Shown: positions 16,284 through 23,573 of the stretch, piece after piece
Numbering within the stretch: position 1 is the stretch's first letter
Layout of the letters: each line of letters opens with the position of its first letter
NCBI GenBank assembly: GCA_937907435.1
Contig: CALCIA010000296.1
Span: 1-26,926, forward strand
Direction: 5' to 3'
Source: an uncultured Actinomycetes bacterium
GTDB taxonomy: Bacteria; Actinomycetota; Thermoleophilia; Solirubrobacterales; 70-9
DNA length: 26,926 nucleotides
The notes under the pieces: generated by a model
The model's database searches: none
What the model was told of the DNA's origin: nothing
Seen by the model: only the letters and a program-made list of their open reading frames with translations
Position numbers and translations under genes: made by a program

Positions 16284-18470
16284 ATGCGCCGCTTTGCCAC
16301 CTGGACCACCGGCCACCGTAAGACGGTGATCTTCGGCTGGATCGCCGCCCTCGTGATCATCGGCATGATCGCGGGAGGCGCCGGCGCCGACTACTCCGAA
16401 GAATTCAAACTGCCCTCCTCGGACTCGACCGAAGCCTACGAACTGCTGGAAAACAACTTCCCGCAGCAGTCGGGCGGCACCGCCACGATCGTCTTCCGGG
16501 CCGACGAAGGGGTCAAATCGCCCCCGGTCCAGAAGAAGATGGAAGGCGTCTTCAAGGCGGTCGAAGGCGAACCGCACGTGTCCGAAGTCGCCAGCCCCTA
16601 CGGCGACGGCGGCGGCGCCGCGGCGATCTCCGCGGACGGCAAGATCGCCTACGCGACGATCCAGTACGACGTCCAGGGCAACAAGCTGAACAAGTCGAGC
16701 ACCGAACGGATCATCAAGACCGCGCAGGGAGCAAGCGGCAACGGGCTCGACGTGCAGCTGGGCGGCCAGCCGGTCGAAGAAGCCAAAGAAGAAAGCGGCG
16801 ACTCCTCGTTCGCGATCGGCCTGCTGGCGGCGATCATCATCCTGCTGATCGCCTTCGGCTCGGTGGTCGCGATGGGGCTGCCGATCATCACCGCGCTCTT
16901 CTCGCTCGGCGTCGGCCTGTCCCTGGTGACGCTGGGGACCTGGGTCTTCAAGACCGCGAACTTCGCCCCGTTCCTGGCGGCGATGATCGGGCTCGGCGTC
17001 GGCATCGACTACGCGCTCTTCATCGTCACCCGCTTCCGCAACAACCTCGACGAGGGCTTCGAGCCGCGCCAGGCGGCGATCAACGCCGTCGACACCGCGG
17101 GCCGCGCCGTCCTCTTCGCGGGGACGACCGTGATCATCGCCCTGATGGGGATGTTCCTGCTGAACATCACCTTCCTCTACGGCGTCGCCGTGGCGGCCGC
17201 CCTCGCGGTGCTGCTGACGATGATCGGGGCTCTGACCCTGCTGCCGGCGCTGCTCGCCTGGGTCGGCCACCGGGTCAACAAGTGGAAGATCCCGGGCCTC
17301 GCGGGCGGCCAGAACACGATGCGCGAAGACACCAAGTGGTACGCCTGGAGCCGCGCGATCCAGAAGCGGCCGTGGACCGCTGCGATCCTCTCCGGCGGCC
17401 TCCTGCTGCTGCTCTGCGTCCCGGTGCTGACCCTGCGCCTCGGCGTCAACGACGCGGGCACCAACCCGAAGGGGCAGACGACGCGCGAAGCGTACGACCT
17501 GCTCGCCGAAGGCTTCGGCCCCGGGTTCAACGGGCCGCTGACGATGGTCGCCAAGCTGCCCGAAAAGGGCCAGGGCGCGGGGATCGAAGACCTGTGCTCG
17601 GCGCTCGAAAAGGAAGAAGGGATCGCCTCGGTGACCGCGGTCACCTTCAACGAAGCGAAGACGGTCGGCCTCTGCCAGGCCTACCCGACCACCTCGCCGC
17701 AGAGCGCCGACACGACCAAGACGCTGGATCACATCCGCAGCAACCTGATCCCGCCGATCGAAGCGAAGACCGGCGCCGTCCTGCACGTCGGCGGCATCAC
17801 CGCGGTGTTCGAGGACTTCGGCGACGCGATCTCCGAAAAGCTGCCGCTCTTCATCGGCGTCGTGATCCTCCTTTCGGCGATCCTGCTGATGGCGGTCTTC
17901 CGCTCGGTGCTGGTGCCGCTGAAGGCGATCCTGATGAACCTGCTGTCGATCGGCGCCGCCTTCGGCATCGTCACCGCGGTGTTCCAGCACGGTTGGGGAG
18001 CGAGCATCATCGGGGTCGACCAGACCGGCCCGATCATCGCCTTCTTCCCCATATTCCTGTTCGCGATCGTCTTCGGGCTGTCGATGGACTACGAGGTGTT
18101 CCTGATGTCCCGCATCCACGAGGAGTGGGAGCGCGACAAGGACGCCACGGAAGCGGTCACCCGCGGCCTGGCCCTGACCGGCCGGGTGATCACCGCGGCG
18201 GCGGCGATCATGATCACCGTCTTCGCCTCGTTCATGCTCGGCGAAGAACGGATCGTGAAGCTGTTCGGCCTCGGCCTCGCCTCGGCGGTCCTGGTCGACG
18301 CCCTGATCATCCGCTCGGTCCTCGTCCCGGCGATCATGCAGCTCTTCGGCAAAGCCGCCTGGTGGATGCCCGAGTGGCTGTCCAAGATCCTGCCGAACCT
18401 CGCCGTCGAGCCCCACGAGCCCCACCCCGACGGCACCGCGGAACCGGCCGTCGCGACCGAGACCGAGTAG
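16284..18470 (+). CDS. MMPL-family RND transporter
   Basis: A 728-residue inner-membrane exporter of the MMPL/RND superfamily, which moves lipids, siderophores or drugs using the proton gradient. The layout is duplicated: TM1 (about 14-33), a periplasmic domain (about 36-175), a five-helix bundle with GIDYALFIVTRFR at 240-252, a second periplasmic domain, and a second bundle with LSMDYEVFLMSR near 599-610. The Asp-Tyr pairs are the family's proton-relay residues. Strong AAGGAG site and ATG. It interrupts the usual rpmB-yloV adjacency on the opposite strand. By eye, about two-thirds of its Glu codons are GAA, whereas neighbours mostly use GAG, which suggests a separate origin or a high-expression bias. 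Substrate unknown. Confidence 0.93.
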   Translation: MRRFATWTTGHRKTVIFGWIAALVIIGMIAGGAGADYSEEFKLPSSDSTEAYELLENNFPQQSGGTATIVFRADEGVKSPPVQKKMEGVFKAVEGEPHVSEVASPYGDGGGAAAISADGKIAYATIQYDVQGNKLNKSSTERIIKTAQGASGNGLDVQLGGQPVEEAKEESGDSSFAIGLLAAIIILLIAFGSVVAMGLPIITALFSLGVGLSLVTLGTWVFKTANFAPFLAAMIGLGVGIDYALFIVTRFRNNLDEGFEPRQAAINAVDTAGRAVLFAGTTVIIALMGMFLLNITFLYGVAVAAALAVLLTMIGALTLLPALLAWVGHRVNKWKIPGLAGGQNTMREDTKWYAWSRAIQKRPWTAAILSGGLLLLLCVPVLTLRLGVNDAGTNPKGQTTREAYDLLAEGFGPGFNGPLTMVAKLPEKGQGAGIEDLCSALEKEEGIASVTAVTFNEAKTVGLCQAYPTTSPQSADTTKTLDHIRSNLIPPIEAKTGAVLHVGGITAVFEDFGDAISEKLPLFIGVVILLSAILLMAVFRSVLVPLKAILMNLLSIGAAFGIVTAVFQHGWGASIIGVDQTGPIIAFFPIFLFAIVFGLSMDYEVFLMSRIHEEWERDKDATEAVTRGLALTGRVITAAAAIMITVFASFMLGEERIVKLFGLGLASAVLVDALIIRSVLVPAIMQLFGKAAWWMPEWLSKILPNLAVEPHEPHPDGTAEPAVATETE

Positions 18471-18481
18471 CGCGGAGCAAA

Positions 18482-18522
18482 CGTCTGCATCTACCCCTCC
18501 TCAGCGGGGGTAGATGCAGACG
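18482..18522 (+). terminator. hairpin H1 after the MMPL gene
   Basis: A perfect 16-bp stem pairs 18482-18497 with 18507-18522 around a 9-nt loop, 11 bases after the MMPL stop. The stem base is CGTCTGCA. No T-run follows. Confidence 0.65.
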
Positions 18523-18563
18523 CGTCTGCAGTAACTCGTCCCAGCGACGAGTTATTGCAGACG
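18523..18563 (+). terminator. hairpin H2, twin of H1
   Basis: An 18-bp stem pairs 18523-18540 with 18546-18563, with one G-T pair (18531/18555) and a 5-nt loop. It begins on the base after H1 and has the same 8-bp stem base CGTCTGCA, but the upper stem is entirely different. Both hairpins span exactly 41 bases. Confidence 0.65.
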
Positions 18564-18719
18564 GTCCGCTCTTCGGACCGGCGAGCCTCGCCGGCCTGAG
18601 GCGGCGTGGGCCAGCCTCGCAAGGACGCAGAGAGCGAGGCGAGGGGAGCGCACTAACAGTGCGTGACCTGAAGCCGAGTGACCGAGGACGCCGCGAGGCG
18701 CCCCCACGCCGCCTCAGGC
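18564..18719. repeat. cluster of small hairpins and an outer 17-bp inverted repeat at the MMPL/rpmB convergent junction
   Basis: 18594-18610 is the exact reverse complement of 18703-18719, and the right arm contains the rpmB stop codon. Inside lie GCCTCGC/GCGAGGC (18614-18620/18634-18640) and CGCACT-AAC-AGTGCG (18649-18663). Just to the left is CCGGCGA/TCGCCGG (18578-18584/18588-18594). No gene is seen in 18471-18713. Confidence 0.8.
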
Positions 18720-18905
18720 GGCCTTGGTGACCTTGTTGCTCTTCAGGCAGCGAGTGCAGACGTAGGCGCGGACGGGGCGGCCGTTCTCCTGGATCCGGAC
18801 CTTTTGGAGGTTCGGCTCGAAGCGGCGCTTCGTCGCGACCATGGAGTGGCTGCGGGACTGCCCGAACCCGGGCTTCTTGCCGCAGCTGTGACATACCTTT
18901 GCCAT
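18714..18905 (-). CDS. rpmB: 50S ribosomal protein L28
   Basis: A 63-residue L28 of the zinc-binding C+ type: MAKVCHSCGKKPGFG (Cys5, Cys8) and YVCTRCLKS (Cys50, Cys53), with the expected SHSMVATKRRFEPNLQKVRI centre. It follows ribH by 21 bases on the same strand, so it is probably read with the riboflavin operon or from a promoter inside it. Elsewhere rpmB usually precedes yloV/fakA; here the MMPL gene lies between. Its stop codon lies inside an arm of a 17-bp inverted repeat. Confidence 0.97.
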   Translation of the reverse strand: MAKVCHSCGKKPGFGQSRSHSMVATKRRFEPNLQKVRIQENGRPVRAYVCTRCLKSNKVTKAA

Positions 18906-18926
18906 AGGACGCGGGATGGTACTGGG

Positions 18927-19418
18927 TCAGGCGACCTGGCGCTTCAACAACGCCATGCGGGCGACGGTGAGCGCCGCGTTGCGGCCCTGGTCGCGCTTGT
19001 CGCCGCCCGCCCGCGCCAGCGCCTGCTCCATCGTGTCGCAGGTGATGACGCCGAAGGCGCAGGGGACGCCGGTGGCGAGCTGGACGTCCTGGACCCCGCG
19101 CGCCGACTCGCCGCAGACGTAATCGAAGTGGGCGGTCTCGCCGCGGATCACGACGCCGAGGCAGGCGACCCCGGCGATGTCGCCGGTCTCCGCCAGCACC
19201 TTCGCCGCGAAGGGGAGCTCGTAGGCGCCCGGCACCGAGTGGTGCTCGATCCGCCCCGCCCGCACGCCCGCGAGTTCGAAGCCCGCGACCGCCCCGGCGG
19301 TCAGCCGCTCCGCGAGGTCCTCGTAGAAGCGCCCGACGACGACGGCGAAGCGCAGCGGCTCCAGCGCCTCGCGCTCGGCCGCGTCGAAGGTCTCGAGGAA
19401 GGCGCCCGCCTCAGCCAT
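18927..19418 (-). CDS. ribH: 6,7-dimethyl-8-ribityllumazine synthase
   Basis: Lumazine synthase, the next-to-last step of riboflavin synthesis: it joins dihydroxybutanone phosphate with the ribityl-diaminouracil. The frame is open upstream, but ATG 19418 gives the normal 163-residue protein and overlaps the ribBA stop by 8 bases. Conserved parts are FAVVVGRFYEDL (usually RFN), SVPGAYELPFAAK at 61-73, GVVIRGETAHFDYV with the catalytic-region His97, and CAFGVITCDTMEQA. It follows ribBA, which makes one of its two substrates. Confidence 0.95.
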   Translation of the reverse strand: MAEAGAFLETFDAAEREALEPLRFAVVVGRFYEDLAERLTAGAVAGFELAGVRAGRIEHHSVPGAYELPFAAKVLAETGDIAGVACLGVVIRGETAHFDYVCGESARGVQDVQLATGVPCAFGVITCDTMEQALARAGGDKRDQGRNAALTVARMALLKRQVA

Positions 19419-20772
19419 CGGCGGCCTCGTCCTCGCGCCGCTCGTCGCGTTCCTCCTCTTCGTGGAGCATTTCCTCGTCGAGGTCGAGCCCCTGGTGGTG
19501 GAGGATGTGGCCCATCTTGTCGCGCTTCGTGCGCAGGTAGGCCTCGTTGTGCTCGTTGGGCGCCGACTCGATCGGCACCTGCTCGGTGACCGAGAGCCCG
19601 TAGCCCTCCATGCCGACGATCTTTTTCGGGTTGTTGGTGATGATCCGGATGCTGGACAGCCCGAGGTCGCCGAGGATCTGGGCGCCGATCCCATAATCGC
19701 GCAGGTCGGCGGGCAGGCCGAGCTTGAGGTTCGCCTCGACCGTGTCGTGGCCCTCCTCCTGCAGTTTGTAGGCGCGCAGCTTGTTCAGCAGGCCGATCCC
19801 CCGCCCCTCCTGGGAGAGGTAGAGGAGGACGCCGCGCCCCTCGCGCTCGATCATCGCCAGCGAGGCCTCGAGCTGCTCGCCGCAATCGCAGCGCATGCTG
19901 TGGAAGACGTCGCCGGTGAGGCACTCCGAGTGCACGCGGACGAGCACGTCGGCGACCCCGTCGACCTCGCCTTTGACCATCGCCACGTGGTGTTTGTCGT
20001 CGACCAGCGAGCGGTAGCCGACCGCGGTGAAGTCGCCGAAGGCCGTCGGCAGCGCCGTCGCCACCACGCGTTCGACCAGCTTCTCGGTCTTACGCCGGTA
20101 GGCGATCAGGTCGGCGACCGTGATCATCTTCAGGCCGTGCTTCTCGCAGTAGGGGATCAGGTCGGGGACGCGCGCCATCGAGCCGTCGTCGTTCATCACC
20201 TCGCAGATCACCCCGGCCGGGATCAGCCCGGCGAGCCGCGCCAGGTCGACCGACGCCTCGGTGTGGCCGGTGCGCTCCAGCACGCCGCCCTCTTTCGCCT
20301 GTAGGGGGAACATGTGGCCGGGGACGACGAGGTCGCGCGGCCCCGAATTGGGGTCGATCGCCACCTGGATCGTGTGCGCGCGGTCGTGGGCGGAGATGCC
20401 GGTGCTGACGCCGCCGGCGGCCTCGATCGTCACCGTGAAGGCGGTCTGCAGCGGCGCCTCGTTCTTCGCCGCCATCAGGTTCAGGCCGAGCTTGCGGCAG
20501 CGCTCCGGGGTCAGCGCCAGGCAGATCAGCCCGCGCGCCTCCTTGGCCATGAAGTTGACCGCCTCCGGCGTCGCGAACTGGGCCGCCATCACCAGGTCAC
20601 CCTCGTTCTCGCGGTCTTCGCCGTCGCAGACGACGACCATCTTGCCGCGGCGGATCTCTTCGATGGCCTCCTCGATCGGGGAGAAGGGGCTGGCGGGGGA
20701 CTGCTCGTCGGCGGGGCTGATGTCGGCCTCCCTGGTGATGTCGGTATCGGTCCTGTTGGCGGTGTCGCTCAC
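19411..20772 (-). CDS. ribBA: bifunctional DHBP synthase / GTP cyclohydrolase II
   Basis: A 453-residue fusion supplying both branches of riboflavin synthesis. The RibB half (about 32-235) turns ribulose 5-phosphate into 3,4-dihydroxy-2-butanone 4-phosphate and has DGEDRENEGDL at 50-60 and the RTGHTEASVDL segment. The RibA half (about 238-430) opens GTP and has the zinc cysteines Cys284, Cys295 and Cys297 in SECLTGDVFHSMRCDCG, then YLSQEGRGIGL. Both ends carry extra acidic sequence: about 30 residues at the N-terminus and an E/D/R-rich tail. GTG 20772 overlaps the ribE stop by 4 bases. Confidence 0.96.
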   Translation of the reverse strand: MSDTANRTDTDITREADISPADEQSPASPFSPIEEAIEEIRRGKMVVVCDGEDRENEGDLVMAAQFATPEAVNFMAKEARGLICLALTPERCRKLGLNLMAAKNEAPLQTAFTVTIEAAGGVSTGISAHDRAHTIQVAIDPNSGPRDLVVPGHMFPLQAKEGGVLERTGHTEASVDLARLAGLIPAGVICEVMNDDGSMARVPDLIPYCEKHGLKMITVADLIAYRRKTEKLVERVVATALPTAFGDFTAVGYRSLVDDKHHVAMVKGEVDGVADVLVRVHSECLTGDVFHSMRCDCGEQLEASLAMIEREGRGVLLYLSQEGRGIGLLNKLRAYKLQEEGHDTVEANLKLGLPADLRDYGIGAQILGDLGLSSIRIITNNPKKIVGMEGYGLSVTEQVPIESAPNEHNEAYLRTKRDKMGHILHHQGLDLDEEMLHEEEERDERREDEAADG

Positions 20773-21374
20773 GCTTGTTCCTTTCCCGCGAATGGTGACA
20801 GCAGCCGCTCCACGTACTTGGCGACGACGTCGACCTCGACGTTAAGGGGGTCGCCGGGGGCGGCGTCGCCGAGGTTCGTGCGCTCCAGGGTCTCGGGGAT
20901 CAGCGAGACCTCGACCCAGGTGTCGCCGAGCGTCGCCACGGTGAGGCTGACGCCGTTCAGCGCGACCGAGCCCTTGTCGACGACATAACGCAGCAGCGCG
21001 GGCGGGATCTCGACCCGGACGCGGCGGGCGAAGCCGTCCTCGGCGACCTCCAGCACCCGCCCCGAGCCGTCGGCGTGACCCTGGACGATGTGGCCGCCGA
21101 GCCGCTCGTCGGCGCGCGTGGCGAGCTCCAGGTTGACCCGGGCGCCCGCCTCGAGCGCGCCGATCACGGTCACCTCCAGGGTCTGGTTCATCGCCTCGGT
21201 GGCGAAGCCGCGCTCGTCGGCCTCCGTCGCCGTGAGGCAGACGCCGTTGACGGCGACCGAGTCGCCGAGGCCGATCTGCGGCCCGAGCTCCGTCGCGATG
21301 CGAAGCCGCGCCCCGTCGGCGCCGCCCTCGACGCTCTCGACGCTGCCGATGTCCTGCACGAGTCCGGTGAACAT
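20769..21374 (-). CDS. ribE: riboflavin synthase, alpha subunit
   Basis: A 201-residue riboflavin synthase, which converts two lumazines into riboflavin. ATG 21374 gives the canonical MFTGLVQDIG start and shares one base with the ribD stop (TGATG). A GTG two codons upstream is less likely. Two lumazine-binding barrels are visible: about 1-95 with LGDSVAVNGVCLTAT, and about 96-190 with GHIVQGHADG and DKGSVALNGVSLTVATL. Complete length, with both halves intact. Confidence 0.95.
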   Translation of the reverse strand: MFTGLVQDIGSVESVEGGADGARLRIATELGPQIGLGDSVAVNGVCLTATEADERGFATEAMNQTLEVTVIGALEAGARVNLELATRADERLGGHIVQGHADGSGRVLEVAEDGFARRVRVEIPPALLRYVVDKGSVALNGVSLTVATLGDTWVEVSLIPETLERTNLGDAAPGDPLNVEVDVVAKYVERLLSPFAGKEQA

Positions 21375-22483
21375 CACCACTCCTTGAATCGGGTCCGGAT
21401 CAAAGTGTCCTCACCCACGGCCTCCGGCTCCAGCGGCTGGCCTTGGAGTCCCGCGGCGGGGACGTCGGCCAGCGGGCCGCCGAGCAGCAGCGGGGCGACG
21501 AAGACGCGTGCCTCGTCGATCTGCTCGGCGGCGGCGAAGGCGGCTGCAAGCGTCGCGCCGCCCTCCAGCAACAGGCTGGTGAGGCCGCGGCGGCCGAGCC
21601 CGACGAGCGCCGGGCGCACCCGCTCGGCGGGGGTCGCGCCGCCGACGGCGATCGTCTCGGCGCCGGCGCGCAGCAGCGCCTCGACCCGCCCCGGATCGGC
21701 CTCGGGGCCGTGGACGACGGTGACCGGCGCCTCGTCCAGCGTCGCCAGGAGCTGGGAGTCGAGCGGCAGGCGGGCGTGGGTGTCGAAGACGACGCGCACC
21801 GGCTGGCGGGCTTCGCCGAGGCGCGCGGTCAGCAGCGGGTCGTCGGCGAGGACGGTGCCGATGCCGACCGCGATCGCGTCGCATTCGCCGCGCCAGACGT
21901 GGACCAGCTCGCGGCTGCGCTCGCCGGAGATCCAGGGCGAGGCGCCCGCCGGCGTCGTCGTCCGCCCGTCCAGCGACATCGCCGTCTTCAGCAGGACCCA
22001 GGGCTCGCCGGAAAGTCCGTGCTTGCGGAAGGGCTGGTTCTGGAGACGGGCCTTGAGGGCGATCTCGTCGTCGCGCTGCAAGATCACCACCTCGATCCCG
22101 GCGGCGCGCAGCTGCTCGGGGCCCTTGCCCGACGCCTTCGCGGTCGGGTCGTCGCTCGCGATCACCACGCGGGCGATGCCGGCCTCGATGATCGCGTCGC
22201 TGCAGGGCGGCTGGCGCCCCTGGTGCGCGCACGGCTCGAGCGTCACGTACATCGTCGCCCCGGCCGTGTCCTCGCCCCGGCGCGCCGCGTCGGCGAGCGC
22301 CGCCCGCTCGGCGTGCAGGCCGCCGAGCTCGGCGTGGAAGCCCTCCCCGATAATCTCCCCGCCCCGCGCGACGACGGCGCCGACCAGCGGGTTCGGGCTC
22401 ACCCGACCGCGGCCGCCCTCCGCCAGCGCAAGCGCCTTTCGAAGAAACTTAGAGTCGCCTGGTGTTGTTGACTGACCAGTCAA
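21374..22483 (-). CDS. ribD: bifunctional pyrimidine deaminase/reductase RibD
   Basis: A 369-residue enzyme for the second and third steps from GTP to riboflavin. The N-terminal zinc deaminase has HAE (57-59) and EPCAHQGRQPPC (83-94). The C-terminal reductase (about 150-369) has KTAMSLDGRT and LLLEGGATLAAAF. The only start in frame before the conserved FLRKALALAEGGRGRVSPNPLVGAVV block is TTG 22483. It is the first gene of the ribD-ribE-ribBA-ribH-rpmB run. A palindrome overlaps its start codon, and a TAGAAT box (22497-22492) lies just upstream, so the message may be nearly leaderless. There is no room for an FMN riboswitch in the 55-bp gap. Confidence 0.95.
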   Translation of the reverse strand: MTGQSTTPGDSKFLRKALALAEGGRGRVSPNPLVGAVVARGGEIIGEGFHAELGGLHAERAALADAARRGEDTAGATMYVTLEPCAHQGRQPPCSDAIIEAGIARVVIASDDPTAKASGKGPEQLRAAGIEVVILQRDDEIALKARLQNQPFRKHGLSGEPWVLLKTAMSLDGRTTTPAGASPWISGERSRELVHVWRGECDAIAVGIGTVLADDPLLTARLGEARQPVRVVFDTHARLPLDSQLLATLDEAPVTVVHGPEADPGRVEALLRAGAETIAVGGATPAERVRPALVGLGRRGLTSLLLEGGATLAAAFAAAEQIDEARVFVAPLLLGGPLADVPAAGLQGQPLEPEAVGEDTLIRTRFKEW

Positions 22484-22491
22484 TCAGTTGA
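22468..22491. promoter_or_regulatory. operator-like palindrome between ribD and the GT2 gene
   Basis: TTGACT-GACC-AGTCAA (22468-22483) has perfect 6-bp arms. It runs straight into a second repeat, TCAA-TCAG-TTGA (22480-22491). The first palindrome includes the ribD start codon. The shape resembles operators of TetR-family repressors, but no such regulator is in the window. It could control either or both divergent transcripts. Confidence 0.5.
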
Positions 22492-22497
22492 TTCTAG
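22492..22497 (-). promoter_or_regulatory. candidate -10 box of the rib operon
   Basis: TAGAAT on the minus strand, 8 bases before the ribD TTG, matches the actinobacterial -10 consensus well. Transcription would start about at the start codon. The -35 box is not clear. Confidence 0.35.
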
Positions 22498-22538
22498 CTC
22501 CGCTCTGACCTCCGCCCCGCGTATTTTGGGGCGTTCCC

Positions 22539-23573
22539 TTGAAGTTGATCATCCAGATCCCCTGCCTGAACGAGGAAGAGACGCTGCCGGCGACGGTCGC
22601 CGAGCTCCCGCGCGCCCTCCCGGGCTTCGACGCGGTCGAGCTGCTGGTGATCGACGACGGGTCCACCGATCGCACCGTCGAGGTCGCCCGTGAATGCGGG
22701 GTCGAGCACATCGTCCGGCTCACCAACAACAAGGGGCTCGCGGCCGGGTTCCAGGCCGGGCTCGACGCCTGCCTGAAGCTCGGCGCCGACGTCGTCGTCA
22801 ACACCGACGCCGACAACCAGTACCAGGGCGCCGATGTCGCCAAGCTGGTCGCGCCGATCCTCGCCGGCGAAGCCGACATGGTGGTCGGCGACCGCCAGGT
22901 GGAGCGGATCGAGCACTTCTCCGACGCCAAGAAACAGCTCCAGCATTGGGGCAGCTGGGTCGTGCGGCGGGTGTCGAACACCGAGGTCACCGACACCACG
23001 TCGGGCTTCCGCGCCTACAACCGCGAGGCGGCGCTGCAGCTCTCGGTCGTCGACAACTTCACCTACACGCTCGAGAGCCTCGTGCAGGCGGGGAAGATGC
23101 TGGTCGCGGTCGACGAGGTGCCGATCGGGACCAACCCGCAGACGCGCGAGTCGCGGCTGGCCGGGTCGACCGGCGATTACGTGCGGCGCAACACGCCCGC
23201 GATCCTGCGCATCTACGCGCGGTATGAGCCGCTGCGGGCGTTCGTCACCGCGGCGATCGTCGTCGCCGTGCTGGCGCTGATCGCCTGGCTGCCGTTCCTG
23301 ATCGACGCGATCTTCAACGGCCGCTCCAACGGCCACATCCAGTCGCTGATCCTCGGCGCGGTGCTGATGATCACCGCGGTGGTGCTGTTCGCGCTCGGCG
23401 TGATCGGGGACCTCCTGGCCGGGCAGCGGGTGATGACGCAGCGGATCTTCGAGCGGGTGCGGCGGGTCGAGCTGGCCCTCGGCGTGCCGCCCTCGCACTA
23501 CGAAAAAGGGGGCGAGAAACCGAGCGAGAAGCCGGACGACTCCGAGGAGCCCACCAAGGTGGTCGAACCGTGA
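22539..23573 (+). CDS. GT2-family membrane glycosyltransferase (DPM1/GtrB-like)
   Basis: A 344-residue family 2 glycosyltransferase. The GT-A domain has IPCLNEEETL near 8-17, VIDDGSTDRT at 38-46 for nucleotide binding, and NTDADNQYQ at 88-96 with the metal-binding DAD. Two helices follow (about 235-257 and 267-292) and a charged cytoplasmic tail ends the protein. This layout is that of polyprenyl-phosphate glycosyltransferases such as dolichol-phosphate mannose synthase or GtrB, which load a sugar onto a lipid carrier. The start is TTG 22539 with GGGG about 7 bases upstream. It overlaps the flippase-like gene by 4 bases (GTGA), so the two are likely translated together. Sugar and acceptor are not known. 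Confidence 0.9.
   Translation: MKLIIQIPCLNEEETLPATVAELPRALPGFDAVELLVIDDGSTDRTVEVARECGVEHIVRLTNNKGLAAGFQAGLDACLKLGADVVVNTDADNQYQGADVAKLVAPILAGEADMVVGDRQVERIEHFSDAKKQLQHWGSWVVRRVSNTEVTDTTSGFRAYNREAALQLSVVDNFTYTLESLVQAGKMLVAVDEVPIGTNPQTRESRLAGSTGDYVRRNTPAILRIYARYEPLRAFVTAAIVVAVLALIAWLPFLIDAIFNGRSNGHIQSLILGAVLMITAVVLFALGVIGDLLAGQRVMTQRIFERVRRVELALGVPPSHYEKGGEKPSEKPDDSEEPTKVVEP

Noticed and set aside
16227..18425. A 732-codon minus-strand open frame opposite the MMPL gene
   Set aside because: The plus-strand MMPL frame has membrane helices, paired DY motifs and a strong ribosome site; the antisense frame is D/R/H/Q-rich with no motif.
18927..19694. A 255-residue lumazine synthase using the whole open frame
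   Set aside because: The first 92 codons overlap ribBA and are low-complexity; ATG 19418 gives the normal 163 residues.
22484..22538. FMN riboswitch upstream of ribD
   Set aside because: The 55-bp divergent gap is too short for the RFN element and its conserved pieces are not seen.
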